Source: Candidatus Amesbacteria bacterium (lineage in GTDB: Bacteria; Patescibacteriota; Microgenomatia; CAZETR01; Amesbacteraceae). From it: 5,748 bases of DNA. The translations under genes and the position numbers were made by a program. The DNA lies in contig JAUXUE010000098.1 in NCBI GenBank assembly GCA_030681075.1, forward strand, positions 1 to 5,748, given 5' to 3'. Below, one piece after another: positions 4,711 to 5,748 of the stretch; within the stretch, counting starts at the first letter, position 1; the number at the start of each line of letters is the position of its first letter. Below the pieces are notes generated by a model, which saw only the letters and a program-made list of their open reading frames with translations, was not told the DNA's origin and did not search any database.

Positions 4711-5037
4711 ATGAAAGAATTTATTCGCTCAAGAAAATTGGCTTCGTTTGTAATTATTTCTTTAAATGTTATTTATATCGTTCTTCTTATTCCTGCAATC
4801 AGCTTGGCTCCATTGTCGGTATTAGTATTTGATGGACCTATGAATATAATTGCCTGGATAATGTTCCTGTCGCTACTAACAGCCCCAATATCTCTCCTTT
4901 TATCAATTATATTATCTTTAGTATTTTTCTTTAAAAGAAAAATAAAATATTCATTTGTATTTCTCCTATTGCCAATAATTAATATTTTATTAATATTAAT
5001 TGCAAGTTCTTTTGACTCTTATTTTTACTCCAAATAA
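4711..5037 (+). CDS. Small three-TM membrane protein, unknown function
   Basis: The protein has 108 aa. A short basic start (M-K-E-F-I-R-S-R-K) is followed by three hydrophobic segments at about 10-36, 45-73 and 80-99, with a basic loop (K-R-K-I-K, about 75-79) between the second and third. The pattern gives a cytoplasmic N-terminus and an outer C-terminus. The gene is noticeably more AT-rich and richer in Ile/Leu/Phe than its neighbours, partly because of its membrane content. It lies 12 nt after the basic protein gene with no promoter or ribosome site of its own, so it is probably co-transcribed. Its last 13 nt overlap the last 13 nt of rpoD on the opposite strand. No family motif is recognised. 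Confidence 0.7.
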   Translation: MKEFIRSRKLASFVIISLNVIYIVLLIPAISLAPLSVLVFDGPMNIIAWIMFLSLLTAPISLLLSIILSLVFFFKRKIKYSFVFLLLPIINILLILIASSFDSYFYSK

Positions 5038-5748
5038 TCCTGAAGCTTTTTGCGACGCGAGGGGTGGCGCAGCTTGCGCAAGGCCTTGGCTTCGATCTGG
5101 CGGATGCGCTCACGGGTGACTGCAAATTCCCGTCCCACTTCTTCCAGTGTCATTGGTTTTTCATTCATCAGTCCAAAGCGCATTTTCAAGACCTTTGCCT
5201 CACGGTCAGAAAGCGATGCCAAGACTTCCTCAATATTTTCTTTGAGAAGTTCTCTACTCGTCGCCTCAATGGGTGATGGTTGAGAAGTGTCAGCAATAAA
5301 GTCTCCCAAAATACTATCGTCTTCGTCACCCACAGGTGTCTCGAGACTGGTGGTAGCTTGGGCAATCTTTTGAATTTCCAGGACCCTTTGCCCTGTCATA
5401 TCCTCCATTTGCTTGGCAATTTCATCAGGGGTCGGTTCACGCCCCAGCTCCTGCATCAGTTTTCTCTGAGTCCTTGTCAACTTATTGATGGTCTCGACCA
5501 TGTGAACTGGAATACGGATAGTGCGGGCCTGGTCAGCAATAGCCCGGGTAATGGCTTGGCGAATCCACCAAGTGGCATAGGTACTAAATTTGTAACCCTT
5601 GTGCCAATCGTATTTTTCGACTGCTCTGATCAGTCCCTGATTGCCCTCTTGAATCAGATCAAGAAGGGACAAGCCCCTCATGACATATTTTTTGGCAATC
5701 GAGACTACTAAACGCAAATTACTTTCAATCAATTTCTTTTTGGCTTTT
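5025..5748 (-). CDS. rpoD: RNA polymerase housekeeping sigma-70 factor (partial, N-terminus outside window)
   Basis: The C-terminal 240 residues are visible; the frame is open to the window edge, where [13 protein letters not shown] belongs to sigma region 2.1, so regions 1 and any N-terminal extension lie outside. Region 2.2 ([10 protein letters not shown]) contacts the core enzyme. Regions 2.3-2.4 ([15 protein letters not shown]) melt and read the -10 element and are very close to group 1 sigma factors. Region 3 follows, then an acidic linker (V-G-D-E-D-D-S) and region 4 with the -35-reading helix ([18 protein letters not shown]). The gene ends L-Q-D-Y-L-E. An apparent TTG start near 5732 is internal and not real. 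Its end overlaps the 108-aa gene tail to tail by 13 nt. Confidence 0.97.
   Translation of the reverse strand, partial: KAKKKLIESNLRLVVSIAKKYVMRGLSLLDLIQEGNQGLIRAVEKYDWHKGYKFSTYATWWIRQAITRAIADQARTIRIPVHMVETINKLTRTQRKLMQELGREPTPDEIAKQMEDMTGQRVLEIQKIAQATTSLETPVGDEDDSILGDFIADTSQPSPIEATSRELLKENIEEVLASLSDREAKVLKMRFGLMNEKPMTLEEVGREFAVTRERIRQIEAKALRKLRHPSRRKKLQDYLE

Noticed and set aside
5280..5711. 143-codon plus-strand frame opposite rpoD
   Set aside because: It is the shadow of highly conserved sigma region 2 and 3 coding sequence.
4558..5748. An rpsU-dnaG-rpoD type operon, with the basic protein as bS21
   Set aside because: The 46-aa sequence lacks bS21 motifs and rpoD is on the opposite strand, so there is no operon.
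1..5748. Alternative genetic code (TGA as Gly) as in some CPR lineages
   Set aside because: None of the seven visible stops is TGA, but the long genes contain no in-frame TGA either, so there is no sign of reassignment.
1..5748. CRISPR array, insertion sequence, attachment site or defence island
   Set aside because: No spaced repeats, transposase, integrase or terminal repeats were seen; the intact tRNA-Asn has no repeated 3' end copy in the window.

Overview
The window is moderately AT-rich, densely packed, and carries ordinary bacterial genes with the standard stop codons. Several traits suggest a Patescibacteria/CPR bacterium, most likely Microgenomates-like. These are a secreted DUF5667-type protein, small membrane proteins with PsbP-like outer domains, very short intergenic gaps, many genes without a Shine-Dalgarno site, and a tRNA with no encoded CCA. 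This placement is inferred from gene style, not from a marker alignment.

Layout, left to right. (1) 1-1454, minus: a partial secreted protein with a signal peptide, a DUF5667-like region and a Cys-rich tail running off the window edge. Its promoter is good, and a 16-bp palindrome covers the -10 region and the start. (2) 1532-1703, plus: a small self-contained unit with a promoter-like inverted repeat, the only strong Shine-Dalgarno in the window, a 29-codon Met-rich ORF, a 14-nt tandem duplication at its stop, and a clear intrinsic terminator. (3) 1736-2486, plus: a promoter, tRNA-Asn(GTT), and, two bases after the tRNA, the start codon of a peptidase E (S51) family protein. (4) 2476-2562, plus: the broken N-terminal piece of a YdeI/OmpD-associated family gene, overlapping the end of the peptidase gene. 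(5) 2571-4513: two divergent genes for membrane-anchored proteins whose C-terminal domains look alike, separated by a 29-bp bidirectional promoter. (6) 4558-5037, plus: a 46-aa very basic protein with a leaderless-type promoter, then a 108-aa protein with three membrane segments. (7) 5025-5748, minus: the C-terminal 240 residues of the housekeeping sigma-70 factor RpoD, whose end overlaps the end of the 108-aa gene.

The recurring theme is transcription that appears to begin at or within a few bases of the start codon. At 3902 and 4558 a -10 hexamer ends exactly 6 nt before the ATG; at 1454 and 3872 the gap is 10 and 13 nt. The peptidase ATG would become nearly leaderless once the tRNA 3' end is cut. 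The visible sigma factor is the one that would read these promoters. No mobile element, CRISPR array or defence system is visible. The least described items are the 29-aa and 46-aa proteins, the tRNA-peptidase junction and the divergent membrane pair.
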